Source: Chinchilla lanigera | Taxonomy: Eukaryota > Chordata > Mammalia > Rodentia > Chinchillidae | Reading direction: 5' to 3' | Assembly (NCBI RefSeq): GCF_000276665.1 | Contig: NW_004955438.1 | Location: 9,256,051 to 9,320,050, forward strand | DNA: 64,000 bases | In this document: positions 10,200-22,279 of the stretch, piece after piece | Numbering within the stretch: the stretch's first letter is position 1 | Layout: every line of letters starts with the position of its first letter | The notes under the pieces: generated by a model | Databases searched by the model: none | The model's input: only the letters and a program-made list of their open reading frames with translations | Told to the model about the DNA's origin: nothing | Translations under genes and position numbers: made by a program

Positions 10200-10900
10200 A
10201 GAACTCCACAGAGCTATCTATTCTGTTTTGGTTTTGGATGGGGTTTCTCTACAGAATAAGAATCGGCATTTTCACCTTTTACTCTCACAGATAATTAGTT
10301 GATTTTCTTGCTTCTTATGGATTATTGTCCATCCTTACAGCCTCAGTCATATTGGATGACAGGTGTGGATTAGCTAATGGTCAACTTGCAACACCCCGCT
10401 GAACTGAATCAGTGTGGTGCTGGGTATGGAGGGCCCACCTGAGGACTGATACCAACAGCATAAAAGGAAAACGAGGGGAAGATGGTACGCTACTGATTCT
10501 CCTGGAGAAGCTTGTTGCTCTGGCTTTCCTGACATTATCCTCATTGCTGGAGAATCTCAGGACCTTGCTCTCACTAAGGATGGGTGTGGTCCTCTTCAAG
10601 GGAGCTCTGGTCCTTACTTTGAGTATCACTTCTTGGCTCCAGTGCAGGTCCCTCAGCCTGCTGGCACAGATCCTTCATCCTGCTGGCACAGACTTTTTGC
10701 ATCTGCCACTGAACTTTGGGCCTTCCAAGTGCAGATCCTTGATACAGACTTGCATGAGGCATTGTTGTGGGTGCTAAGACTCCAGCTGGACTCGTGGAGG
10801 ACATTACCATGGGATCCAGTCCTTCAGCTGGATTCTTTGGGTCTCCAGGGCAAGGACAGATCATTTGCACTCTTTTTACATTTGACTTTTTTGGTGAATA
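10200..10900. other. Unrecognised, less AT-rich block
   Basis: This is noticeably richer in G+C than its surroundings and open on both strands for up to 121 codons (10412-10777 plus, 10574-10870 minus). A near-perfect tandem duplication of about 21 bp (CCTGCTGGCACAGA twice) lies near 10655-10695. Some phrases near 10760-10860 recall the old repeat at 9515, so this may be another part of it. I do not recognise a gene. Confidence 0.4.
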
Positions 10901-11119
10901 TTATAAAATGATCCTATACATTATCTGTCCTATATTAAATCTATTCCCTTGTAAACCCTGACTACAGCAGCAGGTGATTTTAAAATATCGGTTATCTGTA
11001 CCTAGCATGACAGGAACCCTTCCTCTGGTATGACTATTTTCTGACACTCCAGCCATATTGTCTATCATCCCTGAATATACCACAGACAGTCTTATCTGAT
11101 ACACTTATCCTCTCTCTTT

Positions 11120-11762
11120 TCCTTGGGAATAGGTTCCAAAATCCCCAGGGGACACCTGAAACTGAAGGTTGTACTTACCTATATATACTATGTTTACTAT
11201 CATATCTACATACACGTATTCAATGTCTTTGCAGTCATATCTCAGTACTTTTCACACCTGTGCCCCTTATTTTTGCATTTTGACATGCAGTAACAAAACC
11301 ACCACAGATTTTTTCTTCTCATTTTCACAAGGAGATTTGTTCGTGCTATAGATCTTAGCATCCTCAGCCAATGATTATTTTTCCTTCCTTGTTAAGTCAA
11401 GAGATTTCATTTTTTTACTGAAAGGAAGCATCTCATACCTGACTTGTTTTGAACACCTGAATTACTAACATCACTATTTTTATGCTTTAGGGCAACTTCA
11501 GTAAAATAAGGGTTGCTTGAAAAAAAAAAAAAAAGCTATATTATTGTGTCAGTGCCTAATAATGGAAATGGTGACTAAAGTAATGATTATTCTGGAGAGA
11601 GTGATCACCCACTGTCTAAGAGAGGGGGAATGGGAAGGTATGAGACTTCATGCTACTAGCAATTTAAAACTTATGAATAGTTGATCTCTGAAATTTTTCA
11701 CTTAATGATTTTGGAGCACACTTAATTGTTAGTAACTGCTATTATGGAAAAAGAAGATGCAG
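11120..11762 (+). mobile_element. TcMar-Tigger-like DNA transposon fragment
   Basis: GGGAATAGGTTCCAAAATCC with CAGGGGACACCTGAAACTGA near the start, and CTTAATGATTTTGGAGCACA followed by GTAACTGCTATTATGGAAA near the end, follow the consensus style of Tigger-family elements. No transposase reading frame survives and the terminal repeats are not clear. Confidence 0.55.
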
Positions 11763-11906
11763 ACAGGTGGTTCTTGACCTGAACCAAAACCCAGTCCTGA
11801 AACATACCTTTGTGTGGATGAACTAAATTTCCTAGTGCTAAATCCACTCCTACCTTGATAAGCTGTAAATACTACTACTTATGAATGATTAAGAAATAAT
11901 TCCTAA

Positions 11907-12014
11907 GGGGCTGGGGATTTAGCTTACTGGCAAAGCGCCTGCCTGGCAAGCACAAGGTCGTGAGTTTGGTTCCCGGTACCGGAGAAAAACCAAAAAAAAA
12001 AAAAAAAAAAAGAG
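11907..12014 (+). mobile_element. ID SINE
   Basis: A full-length ID body with CCGGAGAAAAACC and a poly-A tail. The target duplication AGAAATAATTCCT is present at 11892-11904 and 12015-12027. CAAAGCG subfamily. Confidence 0.97.
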
Positions 12015-12027
12015 AGAAATAATTCCT

Positions 12028-13197
12028 TGGGAGGTGGACTTTGAAGATTACATTTGTTGTTATCATAGATTTTCCAAACTGTTATATTTCAGACTTATTT
12101 TCTCATGATAATATTCAATGTATTTTTTTTCTTCCTTCTAGTCAATTGTTTGTGTTTGCTATTTTCTTCTGTGATGTAACATCAGTGGGTTTGGTGGGAT
12201 ACTTGTTTTCCACAGTTGTATTTCTTGTTATAAGAAGAGCTGTTGAAATTGATGAAAAATGAGTATTTCTGTGAATTTAGGGGACTTTTTAGATACATAA
12301 TGATAAAACATTCTTTTTTATATCTCTTAAATAATATGTCAGATATATTTTATACTCACTATGTAAAAGGTATGAGTAAGGCATCCATATGAAGAAAGTA
12401 TGTACATAACAAACTATGTGACACTGGGCATAACATGTTGGGCCAAAAAATTGTTAGTAAGTTTGTTTCATTAGTGAGTTTATTCTAAATTGCTTTGAGT
12501 TTATTTCAAATGATTGTTTTCTTCAACAAATGGATTGTACATAGAAAAAATTCTTAATTTGAAATAGAAGCCCTTGACATCTAATTCCTCCTACTGTAGT
12601 GAGGTTTCCAGAGCAGAATTCTAGAATGTAAAGTTGAAACCACATGCAGTGAAGTAACAACCATCAAGTAACACATTTCTCATGAGTTTCACAATACTCA
12701 CTCCTTCACCACACATCCTACTTACTCTCATCAAAGAAAGAAAGAAAATTCTAAAAAGTCATGCAAAATAAAACACAAATAAATAAAAGCAGTTTACAGG
12801 AAAGGCATACACCCACACATACACGTACATATGTACACATGCTCTACATTATCCCATAGGCTTGCAAATCATAAATGATAGCTTCTTATTTCACCTTAGA
12901 GAACTATCATAAAAGCCATTAGACATCTAATGGTAAATGAAATCGTAATTCTAAGTGGTAAATTCCTTGATAATTTGTTCTATAGCTTTTAGAATAGACA
13001 AGAGCCTTATGCCCACTCCAACACTTACCTTATAGATTTTTTCTTCATCTTAATAATTCAATTAATCACCATTCCCATATGTGGCATCATTCATATTGAT
13101 ATCTTTGAATGTTCTGTAAATGGCTCATTTCCTTCAGCAGGCTAGAAAACTCTGGAGACAGTTTCTTTAGTTTTCTTTCTTCTATTATGCACAGTAC
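12028..13197. other. Unrecognised DNA
   Basis: AT-rich, with no recognised gene or repeat up to the provirus edge. Confidence 0.5.
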
Positions 13198-13890
13198 TAT
13201 TATAGACAGCTAAATTAGGCAGAAATATAGTAAGCAGTCAGATAGGGATGGACCCTCGAGGGAGTCAATGCAGGAGATGAGAATGCATCAGGACTGTGGC
13301 TGGAGGTGAATCTGAAGATTAAAATCACAATGGCTATGTTTACATACCACCTTAAGTAATGAACAGAGACTTGGGATTACTAATATCACTCTTCAGAGAT
13401 TTTCTATTGTCTCATTTAGAGTGGGGCATCCTTTCCCACCCACTAAAACTAAGGTCACTAAGACTAAAAGCCACTAAGGTTAAGATTATTAAGATTAAGA
13501 CCCCTAACACTAAAACTACTAAAACTAAAAACAAGACTAAGACTATAGATTATAGACCAACGTTAATGGTCTCATCCATACGCCCTTGCTGTGCCTATTA
13601 GATCGATATGACCTAAGGAACCATCCTTATAATCTTACTGGTTGATCATAATTTTGACCCACGTTGTATCCACCTCATGCTTTTCCTTTATAAGACTTCC
13701 TTTCAGAGGTGGACTTGTTGGCAACGCATTTGGGACCCCATCCCCCATCTCTCAGGAGCCATTCCTATCCTCCATCCCTTTTCTCCAATAAATTTTCCTA
13801 CTCTAAACTTTTGTGCTCCTTGGAATTCATTCTTTAACTTTGGAGGATACAAATTCAGTGTATCTGACATCCAGCATTTTCCCTATATCA
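13198..13890 (+). repeat. 5' LTR of class I endogenous retrovirus
   Basis: About 690 bp that aligns along its length with 19157-20341. U3 contains an ACTAAGACTAA-type repeat array (13443-13548). A TATA-like box (TATAA at 13689-13693) lies about 95 bp before the AATAAA poly-A signal at 13787-13792. The alignment with the 3' LTR stops exactly at CTATATCA, and a primer-binding site follows 3 bases later. The 5' end reads TATT where the 3' LTR has TGAT, so the terminal TG has decayed. The possible 4-bp target duplication GTAC/GAAC is imperfect. The divergence between the LTRs makes this an old insertion. Confidence 0.9.
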
Positions 13891-13893
13891 CCT

Positions 13894-13911
13894 TGGATGT
13901 CCCACTGGGAT
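13894..13911 (+). promoter_or_regulatory. Primer-binding site, best match tRNA-Gln
   Basis: TGGATGTCCCACTGGGAT lies 3 bases after the 5' LTR end. Compared with the reverse complement of the vertebrate tRNA-Gln 3' end, as I know it, 15 of 18 positions agree. tRNA-Pro and tRNA-His sites agree at only about 10-11. This would have primed minus-strand DNA synthesis. Confidence 0.75.
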
Positions 13912-16900
13912 ACTTGGGAGGAAATAAGAGTTTGCTTTTGATTCATGTTACTCCTAAAATATTTCAACTGGATTCTGGATTGTCAGTCGCTTAGGTAATC
14001 AAAATTGTCATCCTTGAATTTTATGCCTTGTTTTTGTCAGTTGCTTAGGCCTTGTCTCTTTTATGCATTGTCATTTATTAAAATGTTGATATGATGATTT
14101 CAAATTGAGAACATGGGAAGATTACAGTGTTTCTTGGATGTGGCATTTTATCCCTCTTTTGTATATACTGTTTTTTTGGACTTAATTGCTGAACTTGCTA
14201 GTGCTCCTTTTTTGACTTATTTGACTTGTTTAACTGCCATGGTTTGTTATCTTAGATAGAAATACTAGGGAAACATAATGTTAGAGAATCCCCTAATGAG
14301 CTTTGATATGAAATGCTGTAAATTGGTCTTTTTATGAAATCTAATTTATATTTATATTTACATACAGATGCCTATTAATAAACCATGGGAATCTAAATGC
14401 CAATTTAAAGGCACCAGATCAGCAGCCATTTTTAAGACGTGGGGGATAAGTTTCACTAGGATGGACTCTTGCTAATGCCCTTCTACACTCTAGAGGAAAT
14501 GGTTAGCCTATTCTGCCTCAGTTTCCTTTTTGGTCTGATCTTCCACAGGTGAGGAGGCCATTTTAGCTCTGGAGATTCCCTTTCCAGGCTGAGAATTCAT
14601 GAGCAGGTTGTTTCAATAACTCACCATGAACATAAGAAGGAAAGGTCCTTTCTCTGACCTTAATTCTGATCTTTTCCTGCCAATTTGTACTTTCTTTTTT
14701 GTTTTTGGAAGCATATAAGTTTTGAGAGAGAGGAACTCTAAACTTCCCCAATCTTTTCCTCCTACTGAACCACTAAGAATCTTTAAGTTAAGCCCATAAA
14801 AAAATGAACACTTGCTATCACTGAAGAAGGAAGTCATTTTACATGACGAACAAGTACTATGTTTCCAAGTCAGATGTAACATCAGAATTTTGTCCACCCA
14901 GAAGAACACACATAAAAGCCATGCCCCAGTTTAGTGTTCTGGGCAACAGTCCTATGTGGGAGACTGGACCACTGGACCTGAGACTCCATGAAAAGAATCA
15001 ACTTCTGGGTAAAATCACAAGGTTCTATTTCTTAAGCACTACCCTTAATGGACCAAAACACATTTAGCCTAAGGGAGGATCACCAAACTTCTGTCTCCCT
15101 TCCTAGCTCTACTTGTCACTTATATGTATAGGAGAGGACCATACTTTGATAATAACTTGTGGACTTTAAGCTTTTGTGGTATACTTATACAGTGCTATGT
15201 AATGATGTTTTGGGTTTTAGATAGGTAGGATTTTTATCCATCCTTTATGGATCTTTAAGGAACTGTGGTCCCTCTGCCAGCTACTTAAATGCTCTTACAG
15301 TAGCTGCCACTCTTAAAGCAGATGACAGGTTTCCCCAGTACCTTCTGATTAATACCAATTGAAGCCAATGGACAATGGGATATTGACCAGAGAGCAACTG
15401 GATTCCTTTCTGGAGACAGATTTCTGGTTTCATGGACCAGTAAAAACTGAGAAAACAACTGAGAGTTCATGGCCCAGGCTTTTCCCTGGAAGATACCCTA
15501 AGTTTTCCCTGCTGGGTAGCCAGAAGAAAAAGCTCCACTTATCTACCCTACTTTTCTCTCTCTGCTAGTAAGTTAGAAACTCCCAAGTTTTCTCCAACTT
15601 GCTGGTAGTTAACTTAGAACCACTGTAACATTAGATCACCAGCTTGAAACAACCTTTTGCCTTTCACAGAGGAAAGTAACTATCAGGAGGAAAAATTTGC
15701 ATTTGTGCCTTGCATGTACTAAGAGTAAGAAAGTGATTTTAGTCACCTTTTCTTCCTTCATGTGTTCATAGAACACTGAAATATGCCTTTACTAATATGT
15801 GAATTGTGCTTGCTAGGTGATGGATATAAGTTCAAGTTGTGGACTTCAGAGAAATGGTTCTTTTTAAATTTAACCTTATCTTGATGCTAAAAAAAGTTTC
15901 CCTAGGAGATTAGGTAAATAACAGGAATGCCTCAGAGACTTCTTCACCCTAGGGCCCAGGGTGGGATTTTTCTCCAAACCATTTTTTAACTATCTCTAGA
16001 AATGATCTCCTTTGCAGACTGAGATATACTTGAACTACTTCAAGTCACTTTTTGGTATTTACTCTCTTTCAAAGAACTCGTAAGTAATGGTTTGGTAGTA
16101 GATAGTTTCTTTCTTTAAACATGACTATTATAGCTGAGATCAATTGTAACTTGTGCTTATAAAAAACACCTATGGGAATAAGTACATGAGCTACCTTGGA
16201 AGATGTATTTATGTACCAGTGTACTGATCAAAATGATGTCAAGATTGGCTTTACAAATGCAATACATATTGTTGTCTGTGTACAAGAACTCAAAAATAGT
16301 TCATTGATCAAAAATAATGTGTTAATTGTTATGATCTAGTTCGCATAAGTCATCATAAATTGCTATGCTAATTCAATGGGGACCCCTTAAGTTTTATGCA
16401 AACTGCTGGAGAAGACTCCCCTTGCTAAATAAAGAGGCAGTTGCCTGGAAATATTTTCTTCCAGTATTTTTTCACTATTGGAACCCCCTTTCCATAGCCT
16501 TATTTGAGACAAACTCCAATAAACATAGCTAAACATAACATGGTGATATGTTTACATAGACAATTGTCAAGGGTTAAGTTTTCTGTGGGAAAAATAATAA
16601 GGTTTAGTACAAGATTCTGTTGGTACAAAACTAAATTAAAGGACAAAGCAGTTCACATAGTGATGACATTTATTGCTAGTCCCATGATATACTAAATGCA
16701 TTCATGCCTTTTTTGTGTACAGGTCGGCTAAGATGTAAAATCAAGATTGTTTATACTGATAATATTTTCTTTGAGACTCAAATATCTGTTTTTCTTTTGT
16801 GCTCCAAGTATCTATTTTAAGGGGTACATATCAAGTCAGCATGATATCAACAGTCAAATCATAGATTTTTTAATAAAACTTACATGATGTGTATGTTATA

Positions 16901-19156
16901 TGTGTCATTACACTTAGGAATACTCAGGCACCAAATAGTCAAAACAATTTCTCACACTAAAGCTAGAAGCTAGATATTATAAATTTCTATGTTACATTTA
17001 CAGGCAGGTGCAGTCTTCTAGTATGATATCATATTGAAGAATAACACATTAGCTGAGAGTTTCTTTGTGTCTTTTAATGTTTTGTGATCAAATTAATATG
17101 CTTGATTAAGAAGGCTATTCTATCCTAAGATGGACATTTAAATGTGTTTCAAAGATAATATCATGATTGTCATGCTAAAATATGTATAGCTTTTGATCTC
17201 AAGTTTTCTGTGTAATACTATGTAACTACTGTCTGTTAACATTTTGCAGGGATTTAACTACTAAAATAACCATGGTTAGTAAGGAAGAACAGTCAAATGA
17301 CTATATTTTATATTGCAAAGTATTTGCTATTCAGGTGAAATTACAGTCATTCCTTGCTATATTGTGGTTCACTTATTGTGGCTTCACTGTATTGTGGGTT
17401 TTTTTTTTTAAATAACTAGTTCTGTACCACAGAGTTTTCACTATATTACAGGATTTTGTAGTATATAGATATTTATATAATATTTATGATTTTAATTATT
17501 TTTGCCTAAAAATTTAAATCAATATAAAAAATGTTAATTCAAACATATTAAAAGAATATTAAATTGGAATAAAATACAGTACATATGTCATCAGCAGATG
17601 CATACTGTAATGTACACAATAGAAATGTAGTACGTTACTACCACTTGCACAAGTTTGTCAATGTGAGATTGATTGTACTTGGCACACTACTGGCTGATGG
17701 AATGGAAGGCAACCAGCCACAACACATTGTTCTGTATCCTGGGCACTGATTGGCTCAGTGACCATAGCAGGTCTGTTTTCTCTCCTGCACTCTGCCCATA
17801 GATTCAGCATCTCTCCTTGTCCACTTCACATCAAGTACCAATACAGAATTTTACGTGTTGTTAACATTGCAGAGGTTTGAGTGTAGAAAATGTTTAAGAG
17901 CATATGAAGTGTTTATAAGAGTGTGGGAAAAGTTAATAAGAGAGTGGGAGAAGTTTATAGGAGTGTGGGAAGAGTTTATAAAGCCTTAAACCATGTATAA
18001 ATAGTAAAATAAATATAACACTGATACTTCATGGATTTTCACCTATAGAGGGGGTCTCTGGAATGTAACTCCCTTGATAGGCGAGGGATAATTGTATAAT
18101 AGTTAAGCTCACTGCTCCATCTGCAATACCAACATCACTGGCTTTCTATTCTGAGTGTTCAACAACTAAACTTTAGAGACTATAACTAGAAAGATAACTG
18201 AACTAAGAGGACAATGAATATCTTGGCCCTAGCCCTCCAAGTTTGTCAAGGACCCAGGACAAGAAAACCTTTCAACAAGAGCCTAAAACTTTGGTGAGTC
18301 ACCCAACCTCCTGAGCAGGGAGATTGCTGGACCCCAGAGGACAAGAATTATCAAATGTACAGTGTGCCAAAGGATGGTCACCAAGAGGGAAAAATCTCCC
18401 ATGCTTCCACATAAAGCAATATGGTCAAGCAAAACTGTGATCCGTCCTGATGGCTAACACTGACAAAGCAGCTGAGAGCCTCTACATATGGTTCTAAAGT
18501 AATGCTTGAGGAGACTGAACTGGCTTTTATAGACAGCAAGAGGTTAATTTTGATTAACAACAGTTTCACTTTAACTTGGTCTGAAACACCCAGCTGAAAA
18601 GTACAACTAAAAGATGTATGAAAATAATACCATAGTAATAAAAACACAAAACTATTTTTAAGTTCTTTCTCTTCATCTTCTTATGACTAAAACTAAATGG
18701 ACTTATGACAAGAAACATCAAACTTAAAGATAACCTTCATCAATAAAGGGGTTTAAGAATCAAGTTGGTACAATTGCTATTCCAGTCCCTTAAGAGCAGT
18801 TTCTGGACATGGCTCTTTCCACAACCTGTATTTCCATTCTAGTGTTCATGCTTTGATTATACTTGCTTTAATTTCTAGAAAATTTGTGTATTCTTGCCTA
18901 AGGGCTGCCGAACTCCATGTGATCATGCAGATGGAACCAAGAAAAAATGTTCCAGACTCCTTTTCTGGGACCCACCAGATTTACCCTGTAAAGAGATCAT
19001 AACTATTCAACTGCAACATGACCTCTAACCAAGGTCCAGTAGATTAGGTCTCTCAAGAAGGCCCCTGACTGTAGTTTCCCCTACATTGACCCTTCTCAGC
19101 TCAAAGCAGCTAGCGGTAAACTACACTCCTTGTCCCCTAATCGCAGTTCAGACAGG
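13912..19156 (+). pseudogene. Decayed provirus internal region
   Basis: About 5.2 kb, including a 751-bp Tigger insertion, lies between the two LTRs. No gag, protease, polymerase or envelope frame longer than about 90 codons remains, and I could not place catalytic motifs. It is either a very old provirus or a derivative that had already lost its genes. Near the 3' end, CTTCTCAGCTCAAAGCAGCT at 19093-19112 and the following 40 bases resemble the stretch between the envelope stop and the 3' LTR of class I elements. It cannot encode a functional product. Confidence 0.75.
17344..18094 (+). mobile_element. TcMar-Tigger transposon, complete MITE-like copy
   Basis: The ends CAGTCATTCCTTGCTATA and (reversed) CAATTATCCCTCGCCTAT form terminal inverted repeats, and both ends are flanked by TA (17342-17343 and 18095-18096), the pogo/Tigger target duplication. 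The interior includes three imperfect copies of a GTTTATAAGAGTGTGGGAAA-like unit near 17910-17985. There is no transposase frame, so the copy is non-autonomous. It lies inside the provirus and is therefore younger than it. Confidence 0.85.
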
Positions 19157-19949
19157 TGATATAGCCAGTTAATTTAGATACAAATATAGTAGGCCATCAG
19201 ACAGGGCTGGGCCCTCAAGGGAGTCAATGCAGGCAATGAGAATGCATCAGGACTGTGGCTGGAGGTGCATCTGAAGATTAAAGTCACAATGGCTATATTT
19301 ACATACTTCCCTAAGGAATGAACAAAGGCTTGGGATTGTTTTTTCACTCTTTTGAATTTTCCCATTGTCTCAGTAGGGGTGTGGCATGCTCTCTCACCCA
19401 CTAAGACTAAGAACACTAAGAGTAAAACTACTAAAGCTAAAGACAAGACTAAGACTATAGATTATCATCAAAGTTAATGATGTCACCCATATCTCCTTGC
19501 TATACAAATCAGATCAATATGGCCTAAACTACTATCCTTGCAATCTTATTGATTAATCATAATTTTGACCCACACTATATCCACTTCATGATTTTGTTCT
19601 ATGAAACTTCCTTTGAGAGGTGGGCTCACTGGCAACACATTTAGACCCCTGCTGTTTTTCAAGAGCTATTTGTATTCCCCCTTCCTATTCCCCATTGCTT
19701 TTCTCCAATAAATTTTCCTACTCTTTTTTATAATTTTATTTTAAAAAGAAGAAAAAAACAAAGACAAAAACAATAAAAGTGATACAGAATTTTAAAACAA
19801 AGTCATAGGAAATTAACAATTGTTGTTATATTCAAAGTAGTTACTCAGATCACCAGACATAGGCATACAAGACTGATGGAACATTTGAGCATTAACTGTT
19901 GCTTTCAACAAACCAATAGAAATCATTACGACACTTACCCCAGCTATCT

Positions 19950-20003
<54 letters not shown>

Positions 20004-20341
20004 CATACTCTGCTTCTTTTCTCCTTTCCTTCCTACCAGCTGTTCCTTCCTTTTTTAAAAAAACAGTTACTTCAGAATTCATAGTATCTATTGTACATTT
20101 CAGTTCTTATTTACTTGTTCATTTTTTCACACTAGTGAGACAATACAATGTTTACACATATGGGTCTGATGTATTTCACTTATGGGTATGCTCTTGAACT
20201 GCATCCCTTTACTTATAAAAGACTACATTTTATTCTTTTTAAATTTTCCTCCTCTCAACCTGTGTTGTCCCTTAGAATTCATTCTTTGACTTCAGGGACG
20301 TGAACTTGGAGTATCTAACATCCAGCATTTCCTCTATATCA
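19157..20341 (+). repeat. 3' LTR of the provirus, split by L1
   Basis: Matches the 5' LTR from TGATATAGCCAG to CTATATCA. The U3 ACTAAG-type array (19400-19458) is shorter than in the 5' LTR, and the TATA-like box is mutated (TATGAA). AATAAA is retained at 19707-19712. U5 resumes after an L1 fragment, at about 20241. Removing the insert and its duplication leaves about 654 bp. Confidence 0.9.
19724..20240 (-). mobile_element. L1 3' end inserted in the 3' LTR
   Basis: An antisense L1 3' UTR with the extreme end of ORF2. It aligns with 62830-63270, sharing ATATGGGTCTGAT(G/T)TATTT and CACACTAG(T/A)GA. LTR sequence is duplicated at the borders: AAATTTTCCTACTC at 19710-19723 and AAATTTTCCTCCTC at 20241-20254. 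It contains a (TG)n run at about 19950-20000 that generates the Cys/Val open frames seen there. Confidence 0.9.
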
Positions 20342-20863
20342 GAACTGTTCTTCAGAGAACCTCAGATCATATCTTCAGAGAACCTGGATCTATTTTCTTG
20401 ATAGTAATTTAGTTTCTTAAATATAAAGATAAAACTATAATTAAAATTTTTAGTAATGCACTAATGAGGTTCTATGGGACTAAAGTCACAGAAGTGTTAC
20501 CTGAAGAAATAAGCTTTAAATTGACAAAATTCAAGTATTGTGGAAAAAACACTCTAGGTCATCAGAGTAGAAAAGGTGAAATATTGTCAGTAAAGCTGGA
20601 TACTAGAAAGCCAGAAGAAAACCTCCACACGTAATCCTAGAGGAGAATGCAGCTGCCACATTTTGTAAGACTATTTTGAAGATAGGCAATAAGTTTGATT
20701 TTTTTTTTCCACAAATACAATTGAGAACCAATGAAAGATTTTAAGGAGAGCAGAAAAAAACTATGCGAATTTTTTTTTTTTTATCCTTGAACTCAGCATC
20801 TCATTATCATCCACTTTTCTGCATCACTGAGTGGTCAATATCAAATACAGCTTTTACTTCACC
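20342..20863. other. Unrecognised DNA
   Basis: AT-rich host sequence after the provirus. Nothing recognised. Confidence 0.5.
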
Positions 20864-20877
20864 TTTATAATCATGCT

Positions 20878-20994
20878 GGGGCTGGGGATTTAGCTCAGCG
20901 GCAAAGCGCCTGCCTGGTAAGCGCAAGGTCGTGAGTTTGGTTCCTGGTACCAGAGAAAAACCAAAACCAAAAAAAAAAAAAAAAAAAGAAAACA
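20878..20994 (+). mobile_element. ID SINE
   Basis: Full-length body with the tail AAAACCAAAACC plus poly-A. The perfect 14-bp duplication TTTATAATCATGCT lies at 20864-20877 and 20995-21008. CAAAGCG subfamily. Confidence 0.97.
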
Positions 20995-21049
20995 TTTATA
21001 ATCATGCTTATTTGTGTTTATAAACATAATTGTTGATCTTTATGAAGAA

Positions 21050-21190
21050 CTTGCTGCATGTGTTCCACATTCATTATCAAATATACTCCTATCATCATAA
21101 TAAAAACTCTGGTGACAGAAGTAGCAATCATTTCAAAGATAAGAAAATTCAGAACTGGAGAAGATAAACAACTTATTTCTACCTATCTTT
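21050..21190 (+). mobile_element. MIR SINE remnant
   Basis: CATTCATTATCAAATATACTCC, with AAAACTCTGGTGACAG, AGATAAGAAAATTCAGAACT and GAAGATAAACAACTTATTTC, follows the MIR core and tail order. Strongly diverged. Confidence 0.6.
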
Positions 21191-21200
21191 GCATGACTTA

Positions 21201-21521
21201 TGTGTTAATTCAGTTATCTTAAAAAATACCTGAGATAACTGACTTATAAAGAGGAAAGTTGATTTTTACTTTATTGTTGCTATTGTTGTTGTTGTTCACA
21301 AACCTAGAGTTTCCAGTCTACGCTTGGTTGGCCTTGCTGCTTTTAGGCAGTATGTCATGGCAGGATCGTGTGGCAGAGCAAGCTGTTAATCTCAGTGCAG
21401 CCATGAAGCAAAAGATGGTTAGTCTTACCATTAGGCCCTATGTCTTAAAGTTTCTTTCCACTTTCCAGTAACACCACATACTAGGTCCTTGTAGGACATC
21501 TCAGATCCCAACTCTAGCCAC
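21201..21521 (-). repeat. MaLR-type solo LTR, minus strand
   Basis: In plus-strand order: TGTGTTAATTCAGTTATC, AAAATACCTGAGATAACTGA, CAAACCTAGAGTTTCC, GTCATGGCAGGATCGTGTGG, and finally GGACATCTCAGATCCCAA. This is the reversed layout of ERVL-MaLR LTRs (ORR1/MLT type). No internal region is attached. Confidence 0.75.
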
Positions 21522-22279
21522 ACCAAAGCTCAGTAGGAAATATTTTGTACTATCCTCCCCAAAACCCACTGTTTCTTGCACCACTTCAGTTATATCTGAA
21601 ACACTACACATATTTTTATAAATCTTTATGTTGGTTTGCTTGCATATCCACATTTATATTGCTCTATCTCTATGAATAAAAATTCTTATTTTCTCTTTCC
21701 TTTTGTACATACCTCTATGTCCTATCCCTTACCACACTTAACAGGCTTATTTTACCCCATTGCATGACGACATACAAGAAAAACTGCTGCTCAGCAGAAC
21801 AGTTCAATTGCAGTACAAACTTAAGCTTCTCTAAGCCTCAAAATATTAATTTTTAAATCAATAATGCCAAGATTACCTATCTTCTGAGAATGAATGAATA
21901 TCAGATAAAATAATATATATTTTTTTCTTTCAATTCTAAACTACTGAACAGTTTCTTTATATTTTGTCATAGAATCTTCCCTTAGTAATCTTTCTCCTCA
22001 TCCTCCAATTTTGCAAAATGCCCCTATCCTCCAGATGGGGAAAAAGATATGTCATAACTACTAAGGGTGTTTTCTTATAGAACCTGTTATGGCATGCATT
22101 TCGTATTCATATTTCATAAAGACAATTTTTGATATATTGATGTTTTCCTTGTGTATAAGCTGTGCTTTCCAATCATTGATGAATAATTTGTGCAAAGATC
22201 CTATTTCCCATCATCTGTGCTCACTGCTCCTACCACGCTCTGCGTAGTCAGACAGAGCCCAAGCCTTCATAGCAGAACC
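21522..22279. other. Unrecognised DNA
   Basis: No repeat or gene recognised. Confidence 0.5.

Noticed and set aside
10412..10777. 121-codon frame as a gene
   Set aside because: Open on both strands in a slightly GC-richer block, with no motif. Kept only as a region worth a search.
19813..20197. Frames rich in Cys-Val or Thr-His repeats
   Set aside because: They translate the (TG)n microsatellite inside an L1 3' UTR.
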